A DNA stretch of 39,642 bases from Alphaproteobacteria bacterium (GCA_028293025.1 JAQGLF010000155.1:1-39642), one strand, 5' to 3'; counted from the first letter of the stretch, positions 15,037-22,704 are shown. Notes: generated by a model from the letters alone, not told the origin. Made by a program: numbers and translations.

Positions 15037-17139
15037 TCAACCCACCATCCCCGGCGGCTGCATCGCCCGCATCCGGTCCGTCTGCGCCTCAAAAGCGTGG
15101 ATCTGGTTGGCCTCCGCCTTCACCTGGGTCTCGGCCATCCGGCCCTTGAGCGCCTGGCGGAGTGTCGCATTCTCCTGCTGGAGCTGCTGGAGCTGGGCGA
15201 GACCCTGCTGGATCTGTTGCTGGACCGCTGGGGGAAGACCACCACCGGCGCCCCCTCCCCCGCCGGCCGGCGCGCCCGGCCCGCTTGCGCCCTGCGCCTG
15301 CGGCGGCAGCATCAGGCGGAAGCGCTCGGCGAGCTGAGCGGCGAGCGGCATGTCCTGCTGCTCGACCCAGATGTCGCCGATCAGCGGGATCACCTGCGGC
15401 GCCGCCTGCATCATCTGCATCATCAGGTCGGAGGCCTCGGCCCGACGCGTCGTATAGGACGGGCCGGACGAGACGCTGAGGTCGTATTTCCCCGCCGCGA
15501 GATCGAAGATGTGCGCCACCACCTCGCCGGCCGCATTCGGCACCGGCGTCACCGCCTGGCCGGTCGGCGCCACCGCCACATTGGCCGGCGCCAGGTCCTC
15601 GCCCAGCACCCGGACCATCCGCTCGGTCGTGTAGACCTTGGGGATGAGGTCGAGCAGGATCCGCCCGCCATGGCGGATCGCGCGGCTGAGATTGTCGATG
15701 AAGTGGAAAGTCGAGACGTCCCCTTCCCGCTGCCGCGCCATGATCGCCCGGCCCGAAGTCTCGTTGCTCCGGGCGCCCAGCGACGCATCGTAAATGCCGA
15801 TGATCGACTTCATGTCGTCATTGGCGTTGAGCGCTTCCTGCAGCGCCCCTGCCGGCACGCCGGCGAAGGGCATCCGCTCGGGAAAGCGCGCCCCGTTCGG
15901 CACCATCAATTTGGCATGCGAGGCCTGGTTCGCCGTGTCCCAATTGGGATCGATGCTGAACGCCTTCTCCTCGCCCACCCAGGGCGCCTTCGGAGCAAGC
16001 GCGACCAGCTCGGTCGTCGTCGTCCGCCAGTAATTGAACATCTGCTGCGCCGATTTGGCGTCGCGGATCAGCGAGCGGAAATGGCGGCGGCCATTCTCGT
16101 CGACCACCTCGTCGCCATAGACCGGCACGATCGGGATATATTTGCCCGCCCAGTCGACCGTCTTCAGCACCTCGGCGCCGGTCATCAGCCGCTGGGTGAC
16201 CTTCCAGCTCTCGACCCGGCGCGGCCGGCCGACGATCTCGAGCCCGGCGAACGCCTCCGGCTGCGCCGCCAGCGCCTCCGTCCCCACCACCGCGCCGTCG
16301 GACAGAGCGACGATCTCGCGCGCCACTTTCTCCCGCGTCCAATATTCGGCGAGCACCACGTCCTCGCCGTCCAGCCAGTCCGGGCAATCGGCGAAGTCAT
16401 ATTCCCAATTGGTCTTTTCCGCCTCGGGATAGTCGCGCTCGAACGCCTCCTTGCTCATCGTCGTGATGACGAAGGCATTGTTCCAGTCGGAGCTGTCGGC
16501 CGCGGTCGAGCGCGGGTCGCCGTAGACCGTGAACGGGTTCGACACCCGCTCGACGACGATGTCCTGGTCGAAGGCGTCGTCGCTCGTATAGCGCGTGTTG
16601 ATCCGCCAGAAGCCGAAGCCCTGGCCGACCGCATGCTCGATCGCCGTGTCGTAGGCGACGTCGGCATCGGACGTGGCCTCGATGTTGCGGATCAGGCCGT
16701 CGTAAATCTGCGCGACGCGCTTGTCGGCGCCGCTGTCCTGCGGGTGGACCTTGATCCCCGGCTTGTTCTGACGCGCGTCGTTGACGACCTGGCGGATGAA
16801 GGCGGGCATCTTGTTGAAGGTGAGGCAGGGCCGGTTCTCGCGCCGGCGCTGCTCCTCGACCGAAACATCCCATTGCCGGCCGAGCCGGGCGAATTCGAGG
16901 TCGGCGCGCGCCTCCTGCTGGTTCTCGTTCCAGGCGTCGCGCGCCCGCTTGTAATCGTCGCGCGCGGCGGCGAGGATCTTCTCGTCGCTCTCCTCCCGCT
17001 CATCCTGAGCCCGTCGAAGGGTCCGCTCATCCTCCTTTTGCTCATCCTCCTCCCGCTCATTCCCTGCCCGCTCATCCTGAGGAGGGACCGAGCCTGACGA
17101 GGGCCCGTATCGAAGGACCTGAGCCTGCCGAACCTTCAT
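15037..17139 (-). CDS. Portal protein, P22 gp1-like
   Basis: The ATG at 17139 overlaps the TGA of the terminase gene (ATGA), which fixes the start. The product is 700 residues, close to P22 portal length. Landmarks are 'RPCLTFNKMPAFIRQVVNDARQNKPGIKVHP', 'AIEHAVGQGFGFWRI', 'FTVYGDPRS', 'NYWRTTTTEL', 'IYDASLGARSNETSGRAIMARQREG', then a Gly-rich segment and a C-terminal coiled coil (QQIQQGLAQLQQLQQENATL) that would form the long portal barrel. Residues about 2-45 (PPQDERAGNEREEDEQ... LRRAQDER) are encoded by an inserted bacterial palindromic repeat. Its 3' end has been copied twice downstream in the hydrolase array. Confidence 0.9.
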   Translation of the reverse strand: MKVRQAQVLRYGPSSGSVPPQDERAGNEREEDEQKEDERTLRRAQDEREESDEKILAAARDDYKRARDAWNENQQEARADLEFARLGRQWDVSVEEQRRRENRPCLTFNKMPAFIRQVVNDARQNKPGIKVHPQDSGADKRVAQIYDGLIRNIEATSDADVAYDTAIEHAVGQGFGFWRINTRYTSDDAFDQDIVVERVSNPFTVYGDPRSTAADSSDWNNAFVITTMSKEAFERDYPEAEKTNWEYDFADCPDWLDGEDVVLAEYWTREKVAREIVALSDGAVVGTEALAAQPEAFAGLEIVGRPRRVESWKVTQRLMTGAEVLKTVDWAGKYIPIVPVYGDEVVDENGRRHFRSLIRDAKSAQQMFNYWRTTTTELVALAPKAPWVGEEKAFSIDPNWDTANQASHAKLMVPNGARFPERMPFAGVPAGALQEALNANDDMKSIIGIYDASLGARSNETSGRAIMARQREGDVSTFHFIDNLSRAIRHGGRILLDLIPKVYTTERMVRVLGEDLAPANVAVAPTGQAVTPVPNAAGEVVAHIFDLAAGKYDLSVSSGPSYTTRRAEASDLMMQMMQAAPQVIPLIGDIWVEQQDMPLAAQLAERFRLMLPPQAQGASGPGAPAGGGGGAGGGLPPAVQQQIQQGLAQLQQLQQENATLRQALKGRMAETQVKAEANQIHAFEAQTDRMRAMQPPGMVG
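16998..17132. repeat. Palindromic repeat inserted in frame at portal N-terminus
   Basis: The stretch contains CATCCTGAGCCCGTCGAAGG, CTCATCCTGAGGAGGGACC and a TCGAAGGACCTGAGCC unit, which are parts of the sphingomonad 'TCGAAGG...CTGAGGATGAGC' family. It is translated into an Arg/Glu/Asp-rich N-terminal extension of the portal, which may be tolerated because the portal N-terminus is exposed. The same family occurs in the scaffold gene. Confidence 0.75.
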
Positions 17140-18389
17140 CCCATCCACCCCCCTGCTCCGTGTTGCACCCGCGCCGGCGGGCTCCGCCGCTCGTTGGGCG
17201 CCTCGTAAGCCACGCACATCAGCCCGAAAGCGTCGGCGCCGTGGCTCGCCCAGTCATGCTCCGGCCCCAGGCCGACATTGCGCTTGAAGTCGATCCGCTC
17301 GTGATAGGCCGCGAGCGACTTCAGCCCGTCGCGGCAATTCTCTTCGTTGAACCAGATCGAGGGGAAGAGCCGCCGCGCCGCCTCGATCCTCTTCATCGCC
17401 GCGCCCTTGCCCTGGTTCGGGATGGTCTGGACGCGGAAGCCCGCCTCGCGGAGATGGTCCTCATATTTGAGCGCCGAGACACTGTCCCGCCGCGCCCCGT
17501 CATGCGGCAGCACGCATTCCGCCGAACCATGGCCGCGGGTGCGCAGCCAGTCGGCGTAGAAGCCGAGCGGCTGCCCCTGCCCTTCGCAATAATCGAGCAC
17601 GCGGATCTCGCGGCCGGCGAATTGCGCCACCCAGATCGACGTGGAATCGCTCACCCCCAGATCCCAATAAGCACGGATCGCGAGCAAGGGATCGGCGGCG
17701 ACCCGCCCGATCCGCCCGCCCGCCCGCGCCTCGGTCAGCGGTGCCGCGTAATAGGCCCCGTCGACCGCGGTCACGTAGCCGCCGCCCCAGACATGCTCGG
17801 CCCGCGCCGGGTCGGCTTCATAATCATAGTCCTTCTCGGCCTGGAGCGGCGTGCCGGCGAACCAGGGGTTGTCGCGCCAGCTCACCTTCCGGATCAGCGC
17901 CTGCGGCGGCGGCGACCGTCCCCGGAAGAGCAGGTCGACCGGATCGTGCTCGAACTCCGGGTTCCAGCTGAACCACAGTTCCGATCCCGGCTTGCGCATC
18001 GTCGGCCGCACGATCTTCAGCGACCGCTCGGAGAAGGCGCTCGCCTCCTCGCCCCAGAAGATGTCGGCGCCCTCCAGCGACTTGATCGCGTCCGGATTGC
18101 GCCACAGGCCGACATAGGTGAATTGCGAGCCGTTGAGGCCGCGGGTCATCTTGTCGAGGCAGCGGAAGCGCGCCGAGAGGCCGAGCTTCAGGATCTTGTC
18201 CTCGACCAGCTGCTTCACCGAATCCCGCAGGCTGTTCTGGATCTCGCGGGCGCAGACGATCCGCAACGGCTTCTGCGCCGCGAGGATGACGAGGGCGGTG
18301 GCGAAGCTGTGCGACTTGGCCGAGCCGCGGCCGCCGTAAAAAGCCTTGTAGCGATGCGGTTCGAACAGGCCCCGAAAGGCTTCCGGCAT
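17136..18389 (-). CDS. Terminase large subunit (packaging ATPase-nuclease)
   Basis: The 417-residue protein (start MPEAFRGLFEPHRYKAFYGG) has a Walker A-type GGRGSAKSHSFA at about residues 19-30 and a Walker B-type ADIFWGEEAS. The coupling region SWNPEFEHDPVD follows, and nuclease acidic residues lie in AYWDLGVSDSTSIWV and HDWASHGADAFGLM. This is the Terminase_3/PBSX-type large subunit that translocates DNA into the prohead through the portal and cuts it. The ATG lies 7 bases after the stop of the small-subunit gene, and its stop overlaps the portal start. Confidence 0.92.
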   Translation of the reverse strand: MPEAFRGLFEPHRYKAFYGGRGSAKSHSFATALVILAAQKPLRIVCAREIQNSLRDSVKQLVEDKILKLGLSARFRCLDKMTRGLNGSQFTYVGLWRNPDAIKSLEGADIFWGEEASAFSERSLKIVRPTMRKPGSELWFSWNPEFEHDPVDLLFRGRSPPPQALIRKVSWRDNPWFAGTPLQAEKDYDYEADPARAEHVWGGGYVTAVDGAYYAAPLTEARAGGRIGRVAADPLLAIRAYWDLGVSDSTSIWVAQFAGREIRVLDYCEGQGQPLGFYADWLRTRGHGSAECVLPHDGARRDSVSALKYEDHLREAGFRVQTIPNQGKGAAMKRIEAARRLFPSIWFNEENCRDGLKSLAAYHERIDFKRNVGLGPEHDWASHGADAFGLMCVAYEAPNERRSPPARVQHGAGGWMG

Positions 18390-18396
18390 CTCGATC

Positions 18397-18657
18397 TCAG
18401 ACGAAACGTATGACGAGCTCGAGCGCGACCGGCCCGCCTTCCTCGCCGGCGAGCTGGAGCGGGATGAGCTTCGGGAAGATCGAAGCCCAGAAGACGCTCT
18501 CATTCTTCGCGTCCTCCCGCACCCACGCCACCAGCCGCTCCACCCCGCCAAGATCCACCGCCGCCGCCGCGATCGCCTCGCGGGCGGGGGTGGAAAGCCT
18601 GGCCAAACGGCACCTGGACTTGGCAGGCGCGGGCTCGCCGCTCATCTGGGCGGACAT
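18397..18657 (-). CDS. Putative terminase small subunit
   Basis: The 86-residue protein (start MSAQMSGEPAPAK) has 'LVAWVREDAKNESVFWASIFPKLIPLQL', a segment found in small proteins directly upstream of phage large terminases. Its place and size fit a DNA-recognition subunit. A longer start at 18720 would translate a palindromic repeat (18671-18698), so I prefer 18657 or the ATG at 18645. The stop lies 7 bases from the large-subunit start. Confidence 0.6.
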   Translation of the reverse strand: MSAQMSGEPAPAKSRCRLARLSTPAREAIAAAAVDLGGVERLVAWVREDAKNESVFWASIFPKLIPLQLAGEEGGPVALELVIRFV

Positions 18658-18670
18658 GGCCTTGCTTGAG

Positions 18671-18698
18671 CCCCTCCTCTTCAGAGGAGGAATTGGGG
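18671..18698. repeat. Palindrome at start of small-terminase gene
   Basis: CCCCTCCTCTTCAGAGGAGG, followed by AATTGGGG, is a hairpin in which CCCC and GGGG flank CTCCTC/GAGGAG. It lies between the 67-residue gene and the terminase genes and may be another dispersed repeat. Confidence 0.6.
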
Positions 18699-18730
18699 TG
18701 GTGGAGTCGCGGGCGGTCACGGACTTGCGC

Positions 18731-18934
18731 TCACCCTTTCGGCGGCAATTTCTTGTCGAGCGTGACCTTCACCCCCTCGTCCTTCGCCACCAGAGGATCG
18801 ATATATTCGAGGAAGCTGTCCGCGATCGCCATCACCTGCAGATGATCCTTCGCCTTGTCCGCCACCAGGGCGGCGCAGGCGAGCGCGACCATCCGGTAGA
18901 TCGCCTCGACATCGGGCGCGAGGCTCTCGTCCAT
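18731..18934 (-). CDS. Small phage protein of unknown function
   Basis: The ATG at 18934 has AAGGA at 8-base spacing and gives 67 residues (MDESLAPDVEAIYRMVALAC ... GVKVTLDKKLPPKG). The core is one long amphipathic helix pair with a charged C-terminus. It is the first gene of the late operon after the 19107-19148 promoter. It may assist the small terminase or regulate it, but there is no motif to decide. Confidence 0.65.
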   Translation of the reverse strand: MDESLAPDVEAIYRMVALACAALVADKAKDHLQVMAIADSFLEYIDPLVAKDEGVKVTLDKKLPPKG

Positions 18935-19106
18935 GCTCGGTTTCCTTCGAAGATTGTCGCCGCGCGACAGATCGGGGCCCCGGCCGGACCGTTGTCCAGG
19001 GATAGGGCGGGGCTGCCGTTCGGGTTGGGGATGGCGGTGCCGCCCGAAATCCGGAACGAAAAAGCGCCCGCAAACCCGATGGCCGCAGGCGCAACTCTGT
19101 TTATTG

Positions 19107-19148
19107 AATATCGGAACTCCGTTTAGCCGCAAGTTCCGATATTGTCAA
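19107..19148 (-). promoter_or_regulatory. Late-operon promoter with perfect inverted repeat operator
   Basis: On the minus strand TTGACA (19148-19143) and TAAACG (19125-19120) are 17 bases apart and point into the structural operon. AGTTCCGATATT (19132-19143) and AATATCGGAACT (19107-19118) form a perfect 12-base inverted repeat flanking the -10. This is the arrangement of a repressor or activator operator. The rest of the gene-free stretch 18935-19327 shows no coding sequence apart from a GC-rich leader and the FNR-like palindrome at 19261. Confidence 0.65.
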
Positions 19149-19260
19149 GTCTTATGTCGCACTTTCTCGCGCGGCAGCCGGCACGGCATCGCGGCCTCGC
19201 CTCTGCGCCCTCCCGCTTTCGCCCTGCCGGGGGGCCCGCTTCGGCAATGCCGCCCGGCAG

Positions 19261-19274
19261 CTGATCCAAATCAG
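19261..19274 (+). promoter_or_regulatory. FNR/FixK-like palindrome upstream of PilZ gene
   Basis: CTGAT-CCAA-ATCAG is a perfect palindrome of the TTGAT-N4-ATCAA type recognised by FNR/FixK-family regulators, with C/G in place of the outer T/A. It ends 53 bases before the PilZ start. A sister site precedes the Flp pilin gene (22627-22640). Confidence 0.45.
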
Positions 19275-19327
19275 GTTTATGCCGCGAAAAGGCTTCGCGG
19301 TAACGCGATCTTTACCCCGATGGCACC

Positions 19328-20065
19328 ATGTCTTTTGACCCTCTCCGACGGATGAGGCTCGTAAGAATCGGGACCGAAATGCCTGCCCCCACGGCTGCGG
19401 AAAATCAGGCCAGTCTGGCCGCCGACAACCGGCGGGTGGCGCCGCGCACCTTTCTCATGCTGGCGGCCAATGCCTGGAGCGGGGGCGCGTACGTCCCCGT
19501 CCGCATCCGCAACGTCTCCGAAACCGGCGCGCTGATCGAGGGCGCCGGCCTGCCCCCGGCCGGCGAGCCGATCCAGCTCAACCGCGGCGAGGCTCAGATC
19601 GAGGGCATCGTCGCCTGGTCGACCGGCAGCCGCTGCGGCGTCCATTTCGCGACTCCGATCGCGGTCGACATCTGGCGGGCCGGCAAGCCGGCGGCGGCGC
19701 CGCCTGGCCAGGGGCGGGTCGACCTCATCCAGGCGGCGGTCCGCGCCGGCGCCGCCGCCGTGGCGAGCGCCGCCCTCCCCTCGCCGGCAGCGGAGGAGCG
19801 CTGGGCCGACCAGCTCGACGCGCGGCTGGCGGAAGAGCTGGGTTTCGTCCAGCGCCTGGTCGAGGCGCTCGGCGACGAGCTGGTCGCCGATCCGGCGATC
19901 CTCAACCGCCATGTGCAGGCGCTCCAGAATATCGATCTTGCCAGCCAGATGCTCGGCCATCTGATCCGCGTCATCGAGGCTTCCGACCGCGCCGAGGCCG
20001 TGCGCGCGATCGGCATGGACGATCTGCGCGCCCGCCTCACCCGCCACCGCAGCCTCAACGACTGA
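19328..20065 (+). CDS. PilZ-domain protein
   Basis: The 245-residue soluble protein has a PilZ-like domain at about residues 35-110: basic start (NRRVAPR), then RIRNVSETGALIEG (the D/N-x-S-x-x-G part) and beta strands to GIVAWSTGSRCGVHF. Such domains bind cyclic di-GMP through an R-x-x-x-R and an N/D-x-S-x-x-G motif. Here NVSETG is present, and R-R-V-A-P-R is a plausible first motif. The C-terminal 100 residues are helical (RLAEELGFVQRLVEALGDEL..., RHVQALQNIDLASQMLGHLI), of unknown role. With the EAL protein at 26.5 kb it points to cyclic di-GMP signalling. A terminator hairpin follows. Confidence 0.8.
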   Translation: MSFDPLRRMRLVRIGTEMPAPTAAENQASLAADNRRVAPRTFLMLAANAWSGGAYVPVRIRNVSETGALIEGAGLPPAGEPIQLNRGEAQIEGIVAWSTGSRCGVHFATPIAVDIWRAGKPAAAPPGQGRVDLIQAAVRAGAAAVASAALPSPAAEERWADQLDARLAEELGFVQRLVEALGDELVADPAILNRHVQALQNIDLASQMLGHLIRVIEASDRAEAVRAIGMDDLRARLTRHRSLND

Positions 20066-20091
20066 ACCGGGGCGGAGTGCGCCCAAAGAAA

Positions 20092-20125
20092 AGCCCCGGC
20101 CGGTGGGACCGGCCGAGGCTCCTCT
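20092..20125. terminator. Bidirectional terminator between convergent genes
   Basis: AGCCCCGGCCGG, loop TGGGA, CCGGCCGAGGCT is a strong hairpin flanked by AAAGAAA on one side and CCTCTTT on the other. It sits between the PilZ gene stop and the stop of the convergent 20144-20839 gene. Confidence 0.7.
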
Positions 20126-20143
20126 TTGGCAAAGCTGCAGGCC

Positions 20144-20839
20144 TCAGTGGGGCGTTGCAGGCGTGGCACCTCGAACAACCGCGGGCGTCGCAGTCGCCGA
20201 AACTGCCGGCGCTGATGCGGCTACGCTTGCTGGCACGGCGGGAGCCCCGACGTCGAGCGGGGGCAGGGCTGCAGCGGCAAACGAGAGCGGGACATCTTCG
20301 TCCACGAAACTCTTCACGATGGTCCCCATCGGCACCTTCGCGCTTGTGCCGGTCATAAAGAAACCGGCGGGTAGAAAGACTATCGCCGACACAGCCACTG
20401 CGCCGATGCCCCCGGCAGTGCCCTTGTCGTCAAACGCGCCGCTGAGGCGAATCTGACGGCCATTGACCGTCAGGTACAGGATATGGGCGGCAAGGTGACC
20501 GGACTTGCCCCACATGCCCTTGTTGCGGACGTCGGTGATCTCGCCCACTGCAGGGCTGCCAACCGGGATCACGGTGACGCCCTGGACGACCACCGGTTCA
20601 GACGTCTCCATGTGAAAGCGCTGCCCGACCCGCAGCTTCTTGCCCTTAGTCGTCAGCTCTTCCGTCAACCTCAGTGGCACCTCGGTGCCAACACGCAACA
20701 TCGCACCGGCAGTGACGGGCGCGGCAATCGGCGCGGACGCGGCAACCGCCGGCGCGATAACGGGTGTGCCCTGCTGCTGCGCAAGCGCAGGCGAAGACAC
20801 GGCGGCGAGCGCCGCGAAAGCGACGAAACTTCTTGTCAT
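20144..20839 (-). CDS. Exported protein of unknown function
   Basis: The 231-residue protein has a signal peptide (MTRSFVAFAALAAVSSPALA). A beta-rich core follows: 'LRVGTEVPLRLTEELTTKGKKLRVGQRFHMET', 'GVTVIPVGSPAVGEITDVRNKGMWGKSGHLAAHILYL', 'RLSGAFDDKGTAG'. It then has one hydrophobic segment (VAVSAIVFLPAGFFMTG) and an Ala/Pro-rich tail. The 'G..V.LRL...L.T' and 'IPVGSPAVGEI' parts recall surface-assembly proteins that set thresholds for extrusion, but I cannot name a family. It stands alone between convergent and divergent neighbours. Confidence 0.7.
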   Translation of the reverse strand: MTRSFVAFAALAAVSSPALAQQQGTPVIAPAVAASAPIAAPVTAGAMLRVGTEVPLRLTEELTTKGKKLRVGQRFHMETSEPVVVQGVTVIPVGSPAVGEITDVRNKGMWGKSGHLAAHILYLTVNGRQIRLSGAFDDKGTAGGIGAVAVSAIVFLPAGFFMTGTSAKVPMGTIVKSFVDEDVPLSFAAAALPPLDVGAPAVPASVAASAPAVSATATPAVVRGATPATPH

Positions 20840-20935
20840 GGATATTCCCCCTGTGGAGCCGGAATCGGCGAGGGCATCCTAGAAAATATTCGAGGAATTA
20901 CAAGCCTGTAATCTCCGGACGGACGGCGCGCATCG

Positions 20936-22516
20936 TCAGAGGCAGACGAGCCCGAGGAGGCAAATGGGCGGCCTTGGCGGCGGCGGGGGTGGCGGTGGCG
21001 GAGCAGGTGCTGGCGCCGGAGCGGGAGCTGGCGCCGGTGCTGGAGCAGGCGCCGGTGCTGGAGCCGGTGCGGGCGCGGGAGCCGGCGCAGGCGCCGGTGC
21101 TGGTGCTGGTGCTGGTGCTGGTGCTGGTGCTGGTGCTGGTGCTGGTGCGGGAGCCGGGGCAGGCGCGGGCGCTGGAGCCGGCGCAGGCGCAGGTGCCGGA
21201 GCAGGCGCCGGTGCCGGTGCAGGTGCGGGAGCCGGCACAGGTGCTGGTGCCGGGGCGGGTGCGGGAACAGGCACAGGCACAGGGATCGGGACCGGGGCCG
21301 GAGCGGGGACGGGCACTGGAACCGGAACGGGTGCCGGCGCTGGAACCGGTGCGGGAATTGGGGCCGGCGCGGGGGTCGGTACGGGCAGCGGCACTGGAGC
21401 CGGGCCAGGAGCCGGAGCCGGTGCCGGTGCCGGTGTCGGTACGGGCGCCGGGGCGGGCGCGGGCACCGGAACCGGCACCGGCGCGGGAGCGGGCGTGCCG
21501 ATCGGCGCGGGGACCGGGGCGGGCGTCGCCGCCGCGATCGTGACCAGGCCGGCCAGGCGGCGCTCGACCGGATCCTCGCTGCGGACGGCGGCGAGCAGCA
21601 GCGTCGCGCCGCCGCCCGCGCGGATCGTCCCGTCGGCAATGGGCGCCGCCGACGTGACGGCGGCCAGGATGACCGGCGCGCCGGGCACCTCCCCGTCGAG
21701 CGCATAACCGAGCCGCGGGCCGCAGCCGGCGAGTCCGCCGCCGCAGCCTTCGTCCGCATCCACCCCGGCATCGACACCGGCATAGCTGAGCCGGGGCCCG
21801 CAGGCCGCCGCGTCGCCGAGGCATCCGGCGGGGTCCGGAGCGGCTTCGCCGGCGCCGCCGGACGCAGGCAATGTGGCGGCGGTCTCGCCCGCATCCGCGG
21901 AGGCTTCCCCGCTTGCGCCCACCGACAGCAAGGCCTCGCCGCCGTCGCCCGCGGCCGCATTGGCGCTGACAATGACCCGCTCCGGCGCGGCGGCCGAGAC
22001 CGAGCCGGTCAGGCCCGCCGCGACCAGCCGCCGCTCGCCGCCGCTCGCGGTCGACACCTCGACCCGTCCCTCGGTGACGGCGACGTCGGCGCCCGCTTCG
22101 TCCACGCGGACGGCGAACACCGTGCCCTTGACCGTGGAGGCCAGCAGCCGCGTGCGTACCCGGAAATGGGGATCCGGCCTCTTCTCGATATTGTAGAGGG
22201 CGCGGCCATAGGCCTCGAAGATCTCGACGAAGCCCTGCGGCGCCCGCGCGCGCGGCACGGTGAGCCGGGTCGCCGGCGCGACGATGACGATGTCGGCGCC
22301 GTGGACCAGCACCGCCCGGCCGCTCGCGCCGGTGCGAAGCGAATCGCCCGGCGCCAGCACCATGCCCCGCGCCGCGGCTCGGGTCGCATTGCCATGTTCG
22401 AGAACGACCGGGCCGCCGGCCTCGGTGACGCGCCAGGGAATGCCGTCCTGGGCCAGCGCCGGGGACGCGAGCGCCAAAGCGAAGATCAGGCCCACCATCT
22501 TCGCCCGCATCGTCAT
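20936..22516 (-). CDS. FecR-domain exported protein with long Pro-Ala repeat
   Basis: The 526-residue protein starts with a signal peptide (LIFALALASPALA). A FecR-type domain follows at about residues 30-160 ('VVLEHGNATRAAARGMVLAPGDSLRTGASGRAVL', 'RVRTRLLASTVKGTVFAVRVD...VAVTEGRVEVS'). A middle part holds Cys-rich stretches (GCLGDAAACGPRLSYAG, GCGGGLAGCGPRLGYA). The last 180 residues are almost pure Pro-Ala/Pro-Val repeats, ending in PPPPPP and ICLLGLVCL. FecR-like domains bind peptidoglycan or take part in envelope signalling. The repeat would be a long stiff rod. Its low complexity makes length variation by slippage likely. Confidence 0.8.
   Translation of the reverse strand: MTMRAKMVGLIFALALASPALAQDGIPWRVTEAGGPVVLEHGNATRAAARGMVLAPGDSLRTGASGRAVLVHGADIVIVAPATRLTVPRARAPQGFVEIFEAYGRALYNIEKRPDPHFRVRTRLLASTVKGTVFAVRVDEAGADVAVTEGRVEVSTASGGERRLVAAGLTGSVSAAAPERVIVSANAAAGDGGEALLSVGASGEASADAGETAATLPASGGAGEAAPDPAGCLGDAAACGPRLSYAGVDAGVDADEGCGGGLAGCGPRLGYALDGEVPGAPVILAAVTSAAPIADGTIRAGGGATLLLAAVRSEDPVERRLAGLVTIAAATPAPVPAPIGTPAPAPVPVPVPAPAPAPVPTPAPAPAPAPGPAPVPLPVPTPAPAPIPAPVPAPAPVPVPVPVPAPAPVPIPVPVPVPAPAPAPAPVPAPAPAPAPAPAPAPAPAPAPAPAPAPAPAPAPAPAPAPAPAPAPAPAPAPAPAPAPAPAPAPAPAPAPAPAPAPAPAPPPPPPPPPRPPICLLGLVCL
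20985..21500. repeat. Hexanucleotide Pro-Ala coding repeat
   Basis: The region is built from six-base units of the GGTGCT/GGAGCC/GGCGCC type, coding (Ala-Pro)n on the minus strand. The purest run is GGTGCT repeated about nine times around 21096-21149. Such perfect short repeats change length by slippage in whole codon pairs without breaking the frame. Confidence 0.85.
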
Positions 22517-22599
22517 CCTCCGCCGCGCCGCGCAAGGCGACGCCGCGCGTCTACCCTGTACTCGTTTCGGGGCCGTGACCCGATGTGCCGAAAGCCCGG

Positions 22600-22649
22600 T
22601 TAACCAATGCCCGGCAATCGCCGCGCTTGATCTGGATCAGGCTTTAACC
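22600..22649 (+). promoter_or_regulatory. CtrA-like half sites and FNR-like box before Flp pilin
   Basis: TTAACCAA (22600-22607) and TTAACC (22644-22649) resemble the CtrA half site TTAACCAT. Between them TTGAT-CTGG-ATCAG (22627-22640) resembles an FNR/FixK box. pilA/flp genes are CtrA targets in Caulobacter, so cell-cycle control is plausible here. The oxygen-type control is inference from motif only. Confidence 0.4.
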
Positions 22650-22704
22650 TTCCGGGAAGACTCGCCGCCCTAGACAATCGCCATCATCCACAAGGGAGCG
22701 AATA

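Noticed and set aside
15097-17097. Long plus-strand open frame (666 codons) opposite the portal gene
   Set aside because: It is rich in Arg/His/Leu without domain signal and is the antisense shadow of a clear portal gene in high-GC DNA. The same applies to long frames opposite the coat (5208-6635) and terminase (17160-18413) genes.
20964-21707. Plus-strand Gly-Ala repeat protein opposite the FecR gene
   Set aside because: It is the mirror of the Pro-Ala hexamer repeat. The minus frame has a signal peptide and a FecR domain, so the Gly-Ala frame is not a gene.
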